A DNA stretch of 64,000 bases, taken from positions 16,132 to 80,131 of the forward strand of contig JAUCGA010000002.1 in assembly GCA_030377865.1 (NCBI GenBank), written 5' to 3'. Positions 1 through 8,587 of this stretch are shown here, piece after piece; the stretch's first letter is position 1, and each line of letters starts with the position of its first letter. The stretch is from Anaerolineales bacterium HSG25 (GTDB lineage Bacteria > Chloroflexota > Anaerolineae > 4572-78 > J111). The notes under the pieces are model-generated. The model ran no database searches. It saw only the letters and a list, made by a program, of their open reading frames with translations, and had not been told where the DNA came from. A program made the translations under genes and the position numbers.

Positions 1-118
1 GCCGTTGCTACAGGCAATGGCTGAACCCATTGCACTCCAACATCATCTTGACCACCACAGTTTTTGGGAAAAAGATCACTTTACAGTCTCCAAAACTGCC
101 TAAAAAACGAGTATTGTC

Positions 119-322
119 TTAGTTTTGGCTACTTTTAGAATAAGGTTGGGGATTAATCCGTATATTCCACCAATTCTGTTCTTTGACGATTTGACCCAAG
201 ACAAAAAGTGTATAGAACCGCAATTCACCATGTTTCAAACTTGCGGTGAGCAAAACTCGTCGAAAGTATAAAGCGAATATTTGTACTAATTTGAGCGATG
301 CTAGTTTATCATTTCTTAACAA
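119..322 (-). CDS. Short hypothetical protein, possibly a gene fragment
   Basis: A 67-residue reading frame that I do not recognise. It is basic and aromatic-rich, with a mid-section reading LFVLGQIVKEQNWWN, which looks like structured protein rather than random translation. There is no convincing ribosome binding site upstream of the ATG at 322, and no hydrophobic signal or membrane segment. It lies alone at the window edge, convergent with nothing recognisable. It may be the remaining tail of a larger protein such as a transposase or restriction-type protein, but nothing in the sequence proves this. Confidence 0.25.
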   Translation of the reverse strand: MLRNDKLASLKLVQIFALYFRRVLLTASLKHGELRFYTLFVLGQIVKEQNWWNIRINPQPYSKSSQN

Positions 323-348
323 AAACGATTAGGATACGAATGAACACA

Positions 349-384
349 GCTAAACACGGACAAGGTAAAAAACCCGTGTTTAGC
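349..384. repeat. Hairpin, 11-bp perfect arms
   Basis: GCTAAACACGG at 349-359 pairs with its exact complement at 374-384 around a 14-nt loop. There is no T-run after it on the + strand. It may end transcription of the minus-strand frame or be a decayed repeat. Confidence 0.5.
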
Positions 385-480
385 GAGAGAATTTAATAGC
401 TTATTCGGTTTTTTTGACTTGTTTCTTCCAAACTGAGATACCCTTCACTTAAACGCTGAAATGCCCTTGAGGTAAATCTA

Positions 481-489
481 TGTTATAAT
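481..489 (+). promoter_or_regulatory. Extended -10 promoter of the small peptide gene
   Basis: TGTTATAAT at 481-489 is an extended -10 element (TG, one base, then TATAAT). No good -35 hexamer stands 17 bases upstream, which is usual for extended -10 promoters. Transcription would start about 496, giving a short leader with GGAG at 505-508 before the ATG at 515. Confidence 0.55.
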
Positions 490-514
490 AGCCTCAAAAA
501 CATTGGAGAATATT

Positions 515-610
515 ATGAAACTTAAAACAAACATCAAAGCAGGACGAAGTGGTCTGAGGAATAAACGCGACTGCATTCGTAACAACAATTGTCGCGTTGC
601 TATATCCTAA
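515..610 (+). CDS. 31-residue peptide with a lysine-rich N-terminus
   Basis: ATG at 515, six bases after a GGAG ribosome binding site at 505-508 and just downstream of an extended -10 promoter, opens a 31-codon frame ending TAA at 608-610. It starts MKLKTNIKAGR and its second half is rich in Asn, Arg and Cys (two cysteines, at residues 20 and 26). It has no hydrophobic segment, so it is not a membrane peptide. A hairpin follows at 617-648 and a strong 17-bp hairpin at 767-809, so it could be a monocistronic unit. Short peptides with a similar K-T-N-x-K-A-G start seem familiar to me from Chloroflexota and cyanobacteria, without an assigned function. No modification enzyme is encoded nearby, so calling it a modified-peptide precursor would be speculation. 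Confidence 0.45.
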   Translation: MKLKTNIKAGRSGLRNKRDCIRNNNCRVAIS

Positions 611-766
611 ACTCGACCCATAAGTAGTTGATAATACTATCTTATGGGCTAATGGTTATCCAATCCATCAATGATTACCAAGTAACCTCACCCGGTTTTC
701 AACCATGGTAACAATTTTAACCAATAAAACAGGCAAATGACCTATTTAGAAGATAAATGACCATAC

Positions 767-813
767 ATTATTAAACCTCCGAGTATCTACATCTCGGAGG
801 TTTAATAATTTTA
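767..813 (+). terminator. Strong 17-bp hairpin with short T-tract
   Basis: ATTATTAAACCTCCGAG at 767-783 is perfectly complementary to 793-809, with a 9-nt loop and a few T residues after. It ends 19 bases before the cytochrome start codon. It could terminate the upstream peptide transcript. Because the A/T ends are symmetric, it could also act on the other strand. Confidence 0.6.
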
Positions 814-831
814 TCGGACAACGAACAAACA

Positions 832-1260
832 ATGCGTTACTTACTCGTATTATTAACAACTATTCTCATGCTCAGTTTAACTGCATGTAGTGATGAAGTG
901 AACACCAATACTACTAACGACACGCCATTACCATCATCATCTGCATCATCTGTATCTGCATCTGCGGGAAAGGCATTATTCAACCAAAAGTTGATTGACA
1001 TACAACCGGGTTGTATTACCTGTCATTCGTTAGAAAAAGGGGTTAAGCTGGTTGGCCCTTCATTAGCCGGAATTGGCAAACGAGCAGGCACAACCGTCGA
1101 AGGTCAACCAGCCGAAGAGTTCTTGCGAAATGCAATCATAAAACCAGATGATTATGTTTCAGAGGGATTTTCGGCAGGACAAATGCCAGAACGAATTGCG
1201 AATGTCCTCACACAAGAACAAGCTGACAGCTTGGTCTTGTATTTATTGACCTTGCAATAA
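832..1260 (+). CDS. Lipoprotein c-type cytochrome
   Basis: A 142-residue mono-heme cytochrome c. Residues 1-18 form a lipoprotein signal peptide with the lipobox cysteine at 19 (LSLTAC). After a Ser/Thr-rich linker the heme site CITCH lies at 61-65, followed by GPSLAGIG, typical of small class I cytochromes. M118 in GQMPERI is the likely distal heme ligand, and the C-terminal helix ends QADSLVLYLLTLQ. The protein should be anchored outside the membrane and carry electrons between respiratory complexes. It stands alone, with repeats on both sides, so its partner oxidase or reductase cannot be read from the context. The length and motif spacing are normal for the family; the exact electron partner is unknown. 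Confidence 0.9.
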   Translation: MRYLLVLLTTILMLSLTACSDEVNTNTTNDTPLPSSSASSVSASAGKALFNQKLIDIQPGCITCHSLEKGVKLVGPSLAGIGKRAGTTVEGQPAEEFLRNAIIKPDDYVSEGFSAGQMPERIANVLTQEQADSLVLYLLTLQ

Positions 1261-1832
1261 TGCTGACGCTACAGTCTTTCAGATAATGATTCTCAATTCA
1301 AGACCAACCTTCCCGCAAGTTCAAAACTTGCGGGAAGGTGCCAACTGAAAATGTTTATCTGAACATCTATAACGGAAACTTTGGGCGAGCAAGACTACAA
1401 CAGATTTGGGAATTTAACGGATAAAAACCTCCCCGATAACGAACTGATTACATTCAAATTCGGCTAATTCGTGTCATCAAAAATCAATCCGTTTTTTTCA
1501 ATTATCCGTTGTAGTCCTGTTTTCAACTGAACCAAAGAAAAAGTTAGGGTGAGTGATTTTGAAGTTAGTTACCCTGTTTATCAAATAAACAGCCCAAAGC
1601 AGACGAAAATTATCTGTATGACTATATAACTGTTGCCAAATTACAAGCGCCATGATAAACTATCGACGCTCATGGTCTGTTATGATCTACGCGTTTTCGC
1701 TAATACAATGTCGGGGTCGTCAGCTATTTAGTTGATTGTCGATTAGAGATTGGTGCTTGGATTTTTTAGTATGTCAGAAATAAATACTTATCCAGTCACC
1801 AGTGTCCAATCATACCCCATCGGGAGGCTCGT
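1261..1832. other. Intergenic region with one 102-bp repeat and a long inverted pair
   Basis: Contains a full copy of the 102-bp repeat (1270-1371). It also has a pair of distant complementary segments: ACTACAAC near 1391 and GTTGTAGT near 1510, each with a matching ATCCG/CGGAT block. No coding frame is recognisable until the ftsA region. An ATG at 1771 opens a 28-codon frame that is probably the true start of ftsA, out of phase with the rest of that gene. Confidence 0.5.
1270..1371 (+). repeat. 102-bp palindromic intergenic repeat, family 1, copy 1
   Basis: Starts TACAGTCTTTCAGATAA and ends in an imperfect inverted version (TTATCTGAACATCTATA). The centre is a strong hairpin, CTTCCCGCAAGTT paired with AACTTGCGGGAAG. 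The imperfect terminal inverted repeats and the absence of any reading frame fit a MITE. Other copies or parts are at 4251, 25305, 40731 and 51397. Confidence 0.7.
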
Positions 1833-3056
1833 CTGGAGCGCTCAGTTGTTGCTTTAGATATTGGGACAACCAAAATATGTACCCTCGTTGCCGAAGTCGG
1901 CCCTCCACCAGAAAATAGTATGCGGATTGTCGGTGTGGGCACTGTCCCCTCCAAAGGAATCCGTAAGGGCGTAGTGGTGAACGTTGGCGAAGTAACCAGC
2001 GCCATTACCGAATCCCTGCAATTGGCCGAGCGTACCTCTGGATATGAGATCGCCAGCGCCTACGTTGGTTTGGCTGGCGCACATATCAGCGCCATCAACA
2101 GTCATGGAGTTGTACCCGTCAGCCGAGGCGAGCGAGGCATTCATCCTGTTGATGTTGAACGAGCCTTAGAAGCTGCCCGAGCCATAGATATACCTCACAA
2201 TCGCGAAATACTACACATCATTCCACGTAGTTTTAAAGTTGATGATGACGACGGAGTCCGTGACCCGATTGGCATGCAAGCCTATCGGTTAGAAGTTGAA
2301 GCCCACATTGTAACTGGAGCCACATCTTCGATTCAGAATTTGGTTAAATGTGTGCAAAATTCAGGGATTGAGATTGACGCTTTGGTGCTAGAGCCGTTAG
2401 CCTCCGGTGAATCGGTATTGACCGACATCGAACGAGAAATGGGCGTGGTGCTAGTCGATATTGGTGGTGGTACGACAGACATCGCCATCTTTATCGAAGG
2501 GGCTATTTGGCATGCGGTGATTTTACCCACCGGCGGCGAACAACTAACCAATGATGTCGCGGTTGGGCTACGTACTCCTTTTAGCGAGGCCGAACAGATC
2601 AAGCTAAAGTTTGGTCATGCCTTGCCCGACAGTGTCAGACCGCAAGAAACTGTGACCGTGACCATGTTTGGTGGCGACGGTAATCAAGAAGTGTCCCGTC
2701 AATTTTTATCGGAGATTGTTGAGGCCCGAACTGAAGAGATTTTTGAGATGGTGTTAAAAGAGATTAAACGGAGCGGTTATGATGGCTTGTTACCGGCGGG
2801 TGTGGTTTTAGCCGGAGGCACAGCAGAACTACCCGGTATCCGTGACCTTGCTAGAGACGTATTAGGGCTACCGGCTCGAACAGGCGACCCGCAAAATCTA
2901 CAGGGTTTGGTTGATTCATTGCAAACACCTGCCTTTGCCACGACCGTTGGTCTGTTAGAGTGGGGCATTAAGCATGATGTGCCCACTACCACTCGGCAAC
3001 AATTTAATACTGGGCTAAAAATACCAGCCTGGTTAAAAGCTATTTTACCAAGATAA
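1833..3056 (+). CDS. ftsA: Cell division protein FtsA (start codon irregular)
   Basis: FtsA is the actin-like ATPase that tethers FtsZ to the membrane. The ATP-binding fold needs an N-terminal phosphate-1 strand; here SVVALDIGTTKICTL is encoded at 1842-1886, upstream of the first in-frame ATG (1920), so that ATG cannot be the start. In this phase the only candidate with a ribosome binding site is CTG at 1833, with GGGAGG at 1822-1827. Alternatively, translation starts at ATG 1771 and one C is missing from the C4 run at 1814-1817; adding one C joins the two frames exactly. Further motifs are VDIGGGTTD near residues 208-216, VVLAGGTAELPG, and a C-terminal amphipathic tail (IPAWLKAILPR) for membrane binding. 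At about 407 residues it has normal family length. ftsZ follows 15 bases on, so the two are co-transcribed. Confidence 0.9.
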   Translation: MERSVVALDIGTTKICTLVAEVGPPPENSMRIVGVGTVPSKGIRKGVVVNVGEVTSAITESLQLAERTSGYEIASAYVGLAGAHISAINSHGVVPVSRGERGIHPVDVERALEAARAIDIPHNREILHIIPRSFKVDDDDGVRDPIGMQAYRLEVEAHIVTGATSSIQNLVKCVQNSGIEIDALVLEPLASGESVLTDIEREMGVVLVDIGGGTTDIAIFIEGAIWHAVILPTGGEQLTNDVAVGLRTPFSEAEQIKLKFGHALPDSVRPQETVTVTMFGGDGNQEVSRQFLSEIVEARTEEIFEMVLKEIKRSGYDGLLPAGVVLAGGTAELPGIRDLARDVLGLPARTGDPQNLQGLVDSLQTPAFATTVGLLEWGIKHDVPTTTRQQFNTGLKIPAWLKAILPR

Positions 3057-3071
3057 GTAGGAGACAACATT

Positions 3072-4238
3072 ATGACAACGCATGACATGGCTGATTATGG
3101 TGATTACATGATGCAACCGGAAAATTTTGCCCAAATCAAAGTGGTAGGAGTTGGTGGGGGAGGCAGTAACGCCGTCAACCGAATGATTTCAGAGGGGTTA
3201 CGCGGGGTTGAGTTTATCGCCGTCAACACCGATGCCCAAGCCCTATTGATGAGCGACGCACCGCAACGGATTCGCATTGGTGACAAGTTAACCCGTGGCC
3301 TTGGCGCAGGTGGCAACCCCGAAGTCGGTAGCAAAGCGGCTGATGAATCGGCCCAAGAGCTAGATGATATTTTACGCGGTTCAGACATGGTTTTCGTAAC
3401 CTGTGGCATGGGTGGGGGAACAGGTACTGGCGCGGCCCCGATTATCGCCGATATTTCTAAAAAAACGGGGGCCTTAACCATCGGAGTGGTGACTCGCCCC
3501 TTTACTTTTGAGGGGAGTCGTCGCCAAAAAATGGCGATGGATGGGATTGAGCAACTCAAAGAAAAAGTAGATACCCTCATCGTCATCCCCAATGACCGCT
3601 TACTCGAAATTGTTGACAAACGGGTCAGCATGACCGATGCTTTTCGTACCGCCGACGATGTACTACGGCAAGGGATTCAAGGCATCTCCGAACTGATTAC
3701 CGTACCCGGTCTTATAAATTTAGACTTTGCTGATGTTCGCACCATCATGACCGGCGGTGGCTCCTCGCTGATGGCGGTTGGTTCGGCCACTGGCGAAACT
3801 CGCGCCATCGATGCGGCTGAGAAAGCAGTGGCTTCATCTTTGCTCGATGTGACCATCGACGGAGCGCAAGGCATCCTGTTCAACATCACCAGTGGCCCGG
3901 ACCTGAGTCTGTTTGAGGTCAATGAAGCGGCTGAAATTGTCCAACAAAAAGCCCACCCCGATGCTAACATCATCTTTGGGGCGGTTATCGACGAAAATTT
4001 GCAGGATGAACTTCGTATCACCCTCATTGCCACCGGCTTTGATGCCGTGGGTGAGCAGAGGAAACCGATTACCACTGCCGGACGCAAACAGGGTGATTCT
4101 AAAACCCTGCCATTTCCGCAGACGCAAACACATGCCGATGAAGCACCTGCTCCTCGTTCTGAACCAAACTATGACCCCGAAGATTTAGAAGTGCCCACCT
4201 TCTTACGCAAACGACTGCAACGCCGTCGAGCGTCGTAA
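3072..4238 (+). CDS. ftsZ: Cell division GTPase FtsZ
   Basis: A 388-residue tubulin-like GTPase that polymerises into the division ring. The N-terminal nucleotide site is [15 protein letters not shown] and the tubulin signature [10 protein letters not shown] lies near residue 115. The synergy-loop region ([11 protein letters not shown]) and a short C-terminal peptide, [10 protein letters not shown] followed by basic residues, for FtsA and other partners, are all present. The start at 3072 has TAGGAG about ten bases upstream. It forms a two-gene unit with ftsA, and a repeat plus a strong terminator follow. In many bacteria ftsAZ ends the dcw cluster; here the pair stands before mraZ with its own terminator between. 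Confidence 0.97.
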   Translation: MTTHDMADYGDYMMQPENFAQIKVVGVGGGGSNAVNRMISEGLRGVEFIAVNTDAQALLMSDAPQRIRIGDKLTRGLGAGGNPEVGSKAADESAQELDDILRGSDMVFVTCGMGGGTGTGAAPIIADISKKTGALTIGVVTRPFTFEGSRRQKMAMDGIEQLKEKVDTLIVIPNDRLLEIVDKRVSMTDAFRTADDVLRQGIQGISELITVPGLINLDFADVRTIMTGGGSSLMAVGSATGETRAIDAAEKAVASSLLDVTIDGAQGILFNITSGPDLSLFEVNEAAEIVQQKAHPDANIIFGAVIDENLQDELRITLIATGFDAVGEQRKPITTAGRKQGDSKTLPFPQTQTHADEAPAPRSEPNYDPEDLEVPTFLRKRLQRRRAS

Positions 4239-4250
4239 AAGGCATGCATA

Positions 4251-4322
4251 TACAGTCTTTCAGATAATGGTTTTCAATTCAAGGCCAACCTTCCCGCAAG
4301 TTTAGAACTTGCGGGAAGGTGT
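4251..4322 (+). repeat. Family 1 repeat, copy 2, right end lost
   Basis: Begins TACAGTCTTTCAGATAA like the copy at 1270 and keeps the central hairpin with CTTGCGGGAAGGT arms. It lacks the right terminal inverted repeat and runs into the ftsZ terminator region. It starts 12 bases after the ftsZ stop. Confidence 0.65.
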
Positions 4323-4344
4323 TGTATCGTGTAATTCTGATATC

Positions 4345-4375
4345 AAACCCGCTCTTCTAGGAGCGGGTTTTTTGT
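4345..4375 (+). terminator. Rho-independent terminator after ftsZ
   Basis: AAACCCGCTC at 4345-4354 pairs with GAGCGGGTTT at 4361-4370 around a 6-nt loop, followed by a run of T to 4373. This is a textbook intrinsic terminator and separates ftsAZ from the mraZ operon. Confidence 0.85.
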
Positions 4376-4552
4376 TTTCTCCGTAATATCCCCCCCCATT
4401 TTTCCTACATTAATATTTTTTATCCTGCTTGATTATTCGTGTTGAAAATAATATCCCAGAACAGGCTGTAGAGCCTGACCTGTATGCGCTACAGCAAAAA
4501 TGAATTATTATCATAGCAACGCTATTTTACAACTATAGCCCATTGGTCAAAC

Positions 4553-4581
4553 TAGACAGGTGGGGTAAAGTGGGTTATAAT
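4553..4581 (+). promoter_or_regulatory. Sigma-70-type promoter of the mraZ operon
   Basis: TAGACA at 4553-4558 and TATAAT at 4576-4581 are separated by exactly 17 bases. The hexamers match the vegetative consensus at 11 of 12 positions. The -10 box lies inside the TGGG repeat array, so a bound MraZ would block polymerase. Confidence 0.85.
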
Positions 4582-4648
4582 GGGTCAATAGGTGGGCAAA
4601 GTGGGGTGAAGTGGTTAATAGAACGTATGTTCTACTGCTGAGGTGGGG
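4561..4648 (+). promoter_or_regulatory. MraZ operator: array of TGGG repeats
   Basis: TGGGK-type pentamers occur at 4561, 4571, 4581, 4593 and 4602, with a weaker TGGTT at 4612 and another TGGGG at 4644. The first three are spaced exactly 10 bp apart, one helical turn. MraZ is known to bind such direct TGGG repeats upstream of its own gene, with about 10-bp spacing. The array covers the spacer and -10 of the promoter and the start of the leader, which fits autorepression of the cluster. Confidence 0.85.
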
Positions 4649-4696
4649 CATGCTATCAAAATCGACCAACTTTGACATAACCAACAGGTTTAGTGA

Positions 4697-5128
4697 ATGT
4701 TTCTTGGTGAATTTGAACACACGATTGATGATAAAGGACGACTAACCATTCCGGCCAAGTTCCGAGAGGAACTGCGAGATGGAATTGTTATCACGCGTGG
4801 TTTAGATGGTTGTTTATGGGCCTATACTCGTTCTGAATGGGAACGATTAGCCGAGAAAATTTCTAAACTCCCCTCTACCAATCGCCCAGCTCGTAATTTT
4901 GCCCGTTTTATGTTCTCTAGCGCAGCCGATTCTATTCCCGACCGACAAGGTCGGATCCTCGTCACGCAAAATCTACGCGATTACGCGGATATCAAAAACG
5001 AAACCATCATCATTGGGGTGATGAATCGGATTGAGATATGGAACCCCACAAAATGGGCCAAAGTTATTGACGAAGTCGAAGATACCCCTGAGTCGATTGT
5101 CTCTCAACTCGAAGATATAGACTTTTAA
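4697..5128 (+). CDS. mraZ: Transcriptional regulator MraZ
   Basis: A 143-residue protein with two tandem AbrB-like swapped-hairpin domains. The paired DXXXR motifs are visible as [14 protein letters not shown] (residues about 11-24) and [14 protein letters not shown] (about 81-94). MraZ forms a ring of subunits and binds the TGGG array in its own promoter to repress the division and wall operon. The start ATG at 4697 directly gives the canonical [11 protein letters not shown] beginning. Length and motifs are normal. It heads the operon and is followed by rsmH after 80 bases. Confidence 0.96.
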   Translation: MFLGEFEHTIDDKGRLTIPAKFREELRDGIVITRGLDGCLWAYTRSEWERLAEKISKLPSTNRPARNFARFMFSSAADSIPDRQGRILVTQNLRDYADIKNETIIIGVMNRIEIWNPTKWAKVIDEVEDTPESIVSQLEDIDF

Positions 5129-5208
5129 CGACGATCAAACCGCTGAACATCAGCATAAAAGGTGGACGGTGGCAAGGTGACAATCTGGTTTGTAACCCTG
5201 CAACACTG

Positions 5209-6159
5209 TTGCCTTGCGTGCCATTTACATTGCATACACCTGTCTTATTAAATGAAGTCATAACCTTTTTACAGCCACAACTCGGTCAACTTTTTATTGA
5301 TGGCACGGTTGGAGCCGGTGGGCATGCCCGATCTATTTTAGAAGCTACGGCTCCTGATGGGCGATTATTGGGTCTCGACCAAGATTTAACCGCTCTCGAC
5401 ATAGCAAGAGAACGGTTGGCTCCTTTTAATGAACGGGCGCAACTCATTCATGCCAATTTTGACCGAATAAAAACTGTCGCTATTCGAGAGGACATGTCTC
5501 AAGTTGACGGGATATTGCTCGATTTAGGGGTCTCCTCCATGCAGTTCGACCAACCTGAGCGTGGCTTTTCGTTTCAAGCTGATGGAACACTCGACATGCG
5601 GATGAATTCGACCAACCCCGTCACTGCGGCTCAGTTGGTCAACACCCTCCCTGAAGATGAGTTAGCCAACCTGATTTATCAGTACGGTGAAGAGCGAGCT
5701 AGTCGTCGCATTGCTCGATCAATTGTACAAGCTAGGCCGATTACGCACACGCTACAATTGGCCGAGGTTGTCAAATCGGCCAAGCGGAAACGGGGTAAGG
5801 GAAAGCGGAAAATCCACCCCGCGACCCAAACTTTTCAGGCTTTACGCATCGCCGTTAATGATGAACTCGGTGTGATTGAACGAGTTTTGCCTCAAGCGAT
5901 TGAGTTGTTAAAGCCAAACGGTCGTTTAGCAGTTATCTCATTTCATTCACTAGAAGACCGAATTGTGAAATGGTTTTTTAAACGAGAAGCGTCAACGTGT
6001 ATCTGTCCACCAGAACTACCGATTTGTATGTGTGACCATACCCCAACAGTACGTATTTTAACGAAAAAACCGATTATCCCTACCTCATCCGATGTTAGCC
6101 AAAATCCACGAGCGCGAAGCGCAAAGTTGCGTGTTGTTGAACGATTAAATAGCCAGTAG
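5209..6159 (+). CDS. rsmH: 16S rRNA (cytosine-1402-N4)-methyltransferase RsmH (MraW)
   Basis: About 316 residues. RsmH methylates C1402 of 16S rRNA in the ribosomal P site using S-adenosylmethionine. The SAM-binding loop [10 protein letters not shown] lies at residues 31-40, and [19 protein letters not shown] and the C-terminal [16 protein letters not shown] are family hallmarks. No ATG is available before the conserved HTPVLLNEV start: candidates are TTG 5209, GTG 5218 or TTG 5230, none with a good ribosome binding site. The N-terminal few residues are therefore uncertain; GTG 5218 would give [10 protein letters not shown]. It lies between mraZ and ftsL as in most dcw clusters. Confidence 0.95.
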   Translation: MPCVPFTLHTPVLLNEVITFLQPQLGQLFIDGTVGAGGHARSILEATAPDGRLLGLDQDLTALDIARERLAPFNERAQLIHANFDRIKTVAIREDMSQVDGILLDLGVSSMQFDQPERGFSFQADGTLDMRMNSTNPVTAAQLVNTLPEDELANLIYQYGEERASRRIARSIVQARPITHTLQLAEVVKSAKRKRGKGKRKIHPATQTFQALRIAVNDELGVIERVLPQAIELLKPNGRLAVISFHSLEDRIVKWFFKREASTCICPPELPICMCDHTPTVRILTKKPIIPTSSDVSQNPRARSAKLRVVERLNSQ

Positions 6160-6218
6160 CCAGATGTTTCAGGTGTGGTGAATTTAGCCATATATTAGTT
6201 TTTGTAGGTGATTTCATT

Positions 6219-6698
6219 ATGTCAACTCATACCATTATCAGCTTTCGTCCGCAAAATGTTGTTCGCCAACTAGAGTGGCACTTTGATAGTAAAGTCGCCG
6301 TAACTGTATTACCGATTTTGCTTATTTTTACCTTCTTGGCATGGGGATATTTAACCCAAGCCAGTGCTGTCACAACCACTACCTATCAGATTGATGGCAT
6401 GCGTTTAGAACTTGATCAGCTCAGGAATCAAAACGCAGAGCTTGTTTTGGAAATAGCTCAACTCGAGTCTCTCTCACGAGTTGAGAACCGTGCTCGTAAC
6501 CTCGGTTTCGCTCCCACCACGCAAGTTGAATATATTCAGGTTGAGACCTACCCCGCACTAGACGGGGACGACATTGCACCTTATCGTGGCTCAGAGCGAG
6601 CACGGGGTAATGTAGATACCTATAGCCCTCAAACTCAGACCGATAGTTGGTGGGTTGGGGTACTTGATGATGTTGTTGCTTGGGTTGATAAAAAATAG
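6219..6698 (+). CDS. ftsL: FtsL-like septum formation protein
   Basis: A 159-residue bitopic membrane protein at the usual ftsL position between rsmH and the division transpeptidase. A short cytoplasmic N-terminus is followed by one membrane segment at about residues 27-46. Then comes a Leu/Glu-rich coiled coil (about 58-95, with IDGMRLELDQLRNQNAEL), and a divergent tail. FtsL/DivIC proteins bridge FtsQ and the FtsWI synthase. Sequence conservation in this family is very low, so the call rests on topology, length and position. The start ATG at 6219 has AGGTGAT about 8 bases upstream. Confidence 0.8.
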   Translation: MSTHTIISFRPQNVVRQLEWHFDSKVAVTVLPILLIFTFLAWGYLTQASAVTTTTYQIDGMRLELDQLRNQNAELVLEIAQLESLSRVENRARNLGFAPTTQVEYIQVETYPALDGDDIAPYRGSERARGNVDTYSPQTQTDSWWVGVLDDVVAWVDKK

Positions 6699-6720
6699 AT
6701 CCTTTTTGATAACCTTTACC

Positions 6721-8424
6721 ATGAAAAATTCCGAAGAGCTGAGATACCGCATCTATATAATTATGGCAATCATGAGCGCGGCCGGATTGACACTGGTCGG
6801 GCAATTGGTGCGTTGGCAGGTGGTTGAGCATCATCGTTTTGTAGCGATGGCTGAAGCAGAGCATCGTAATGAAATTTTGATTGCTCCTCGCCGCGGTGAG
6901 ATTCGGGATGGTGCCGGTTATCTACTGGCAACCGATATTATCCAGTATGACATTTCAGCTAGCCCCAAGATTATTAGTGACCCACAAGATGTTGCCCAGC
7001 GTATTGCTCCCTTGTTGGACATGCCGGTCGAACAGTTAGCCGGAACTCTAAGTGGCGATGAGATATGGATTCCTTTGGTCAAAGAGGTTCCTCAAGCGGC
7101 GGGTGAATCATTGTTAGAGTGGGATATTGTCGGCATTAAAGCCGAAGCTCGTACAAAACGGATCTATCCCGAGGGTGCGTTAGCTTCGCATTTGTTGGGA
7201 TTTGTCAATGGAAATGGGTACGGATTTTACGGCGTTGAAGGTTACTACGACATCATGCTACGTGGCACGCCGGGCTATCAAAAAGGAGAACGTAGCCCCT
7301 TTGGTGAACTCATCCCTCTGGCGGCTAGTGATTTAGTATCGCCCAAAAGTGGCCCTACACTTTATTTGACGATTGACCGTGGGGTACAGCATTTTATTGA
7401 AGAAGAGATTGAGCGCACTGTCGATATGTACCAAGCCCAGCGAGGTTCGGTAGTGGTACTACAACCCAAAACAGGTCAGATTTTGGGCATGGCAAATTTC
7501 CCCACCTATGATCCGAATCTATATGCTCAAACTGACGAGAAGCTATATGCCAACCCCGCAGTTAGTGAACAGTACGAACCCGGCTCCGTCTTTAAGATTA
7601 TCAGCATGGCCGCCGGATTAGATGCAAATGTGGTCTTGCCTGAAACAATGCTGTATGACGGAGGGGCGATTGAGGTTGGTGGTCGAGTAATTTATAATTG
7701 GGATCGTCAGTCGCACGATATGGTAGACATGACCGATGTTTTGGCAAAAAGTCTTAATGTTGGTATGGCTCAAATTGCAGTAGCTCTCAATAAAGATCGT
7801 TTTTATACCTACATCAAGCGATTTGGCTTTGGACGACTCACCGAAACCGATTTGGCAAGTGAAGGCCCCGGTACTCTAAAAACACCTAAAGATTCAACGT
7901 GGCATGAGAGCGATTTGGGAGCCAACTCATTCGGACAAGGGATTGCCGTCACGCCGTTGCAAGTTGCTAGTGCCGTTAGTGCGGTTGCTAATAAAGGGTT
8001 ACTGATGAAACCTTATGCGGTACAGCGAATCGTCGACGATGAGCGTGATATCGAAGTTAAGCCAGTCGTCATCCGCCGAGCAATCTCAGCGCAAACGGCT
8101 AACACGCTGACTGGTATGCTGGTTGAGGCTTTGGATAGAGCCGAATCAAAGGCGAGAGTACCCGGTTATCGAGTAGCTGGTAAAACAGGCACGGCAGAAA
8201 TCCCAATTCCGGGGGGCTATCATCCCACCTTGACCTTGGCTTCTTTTGTCGGATACCTACCGGCTGATGATCCTGAATTGGTGATTTTAGTAATTATTGA
8301 TCGTCCTACGATCTCTCGTTGGGGCAGTAAAACCGCCGCACCTACTTTTCGGCGTATTGCCGAACAATTAGTCGTTTTATTGAATATTCCACCTGATACT
8401 GAGCAATTAGTGATGAATGATTAG
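6721..8424 (+). CDS. ftsI: Division-specific penicillin-binding protein (FtsI/PBP class B transpeptidase)
   Basis: A 567-residue class B PBP that crosslinks septal peptidoglycan. The start is taken at ATG 6721 (MKNSEELRYR) because an upstream ATG at 6655 lies inside ftsL and adds an unlikely leader. A membrane anchor at about residues 12-30 precedes the PBP dimerisation region (APRRGEIRDGAG). The transpeptidase domain has SVFK with catalytic Ser289 and Lys292, SLN at 344-346 and KTGT at 488-491. No PASTA domain is present at the C-terminus. It follows ftsL by 22 bases and works with FtsW encoded further on. Confidence 0.95.
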   Translation: MKNSEELRYRIYIIMAIMSAAGLTLVGQLVRWQVVEHHRFVAMAEAEHRNEILIAPRRGEIRDGAGYLLATDIIQYDISASPKIISDPQDVAQRIAPLLDMPVEQLAGTLSGDEIWIPLVKEVPQAAGESLLEWDIVGIKAEARTKRIYPEGALASHLLGFVNGNGYGFYGVEGYYDIMLRGTPGYQKGERSPFGELIPLAASDLVSPKSGPTLYLTIDRGVQHFIEEEIERTVDMYQAQRGSVVVLQPKTGQILGMANFPTYDPNLYAQTDEKLYANPAVSEQYEPGSVFKIISMAAGLDANVVLPETMLYDGGAIEVGGRVIYNWDRQSHDMVDMTDVLAKSLNVGMAQIAVALNKDRFYTYIKRFGFGRLTETDLASEGPGTLKTPKDSTWHESDLGANSFGQGIAVTPLQVASAVSAVANKGLLMKPYAVQRIVDDERDIEVKPVVIRRAISAQTANTLTGMLVEALDRAESKARVPGYRVAGKTGTAEIPIPGGYHPTLTLASFVGYLPADDPELVILVIIDRPTISRWGSKTAAPTFRRIAEQLVVLLNIPPDTEQLVMND

Positions 8425-8436
8425 GGATTATCTTAC

Positions 8437-8569
8437 TACCCGACAAGGAGTTTAGCTTAGACTAATTATAGAATAATATCTGACAGGATTAACAGAATTA
8501 ACAAGATTAAAGGCAAAAAATCCTGTCAATCCTGTCGAAAAATCTTTTTTCTAATCAAGATATCGGGTA
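8437..8569 (+). repeat. 133-bp palindromic element, family 3, copy 1
   Basis: Begins TACCCGACAAGG and ends with the complementary ATCGGGTA. The interior contains an inverted pair built from ACAGGATTAACA-like units and the matching AATCCTGTC. It fills the gap between ftsI and murF. The related element at 33177-33308 has the same ends in the opposite orientation of its inner part. Confidence 0.65.
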
Positions 8570-8587
8570 TCAAGAGGGATTGTTTTA

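Larger units (their letters stand above)
4376..4696. other. Intergenic region between ftsZ and mraZ
   Basis: After the terminator there is a short CAGGCT/AGCCTG hairpin near 4462-4477, then the mraZ promoter and its operator array. No coding frame is visible. Confidence 0.5.

Noticed and set aside
2777..4133. Long minus-strand frames across ftsA and ftsZ
   Set aside because: They mirror the codon structure of ftsA/ftsZ, have no ribosome binding sites and are low-complexity in composition.
5129..5208. Possible structured leader RNA before rsmH
   Set aside because: Some GGTGG/CAAGGTG repeats are visible, but no stable stem or known motif could be supported.
6655..6720. Upstream start for the FtsI gene
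   Set aside because: It would place 22 hydrophobic residues before the normal N-terminus and lies within ftsL; ATG 6721 matches the family start.
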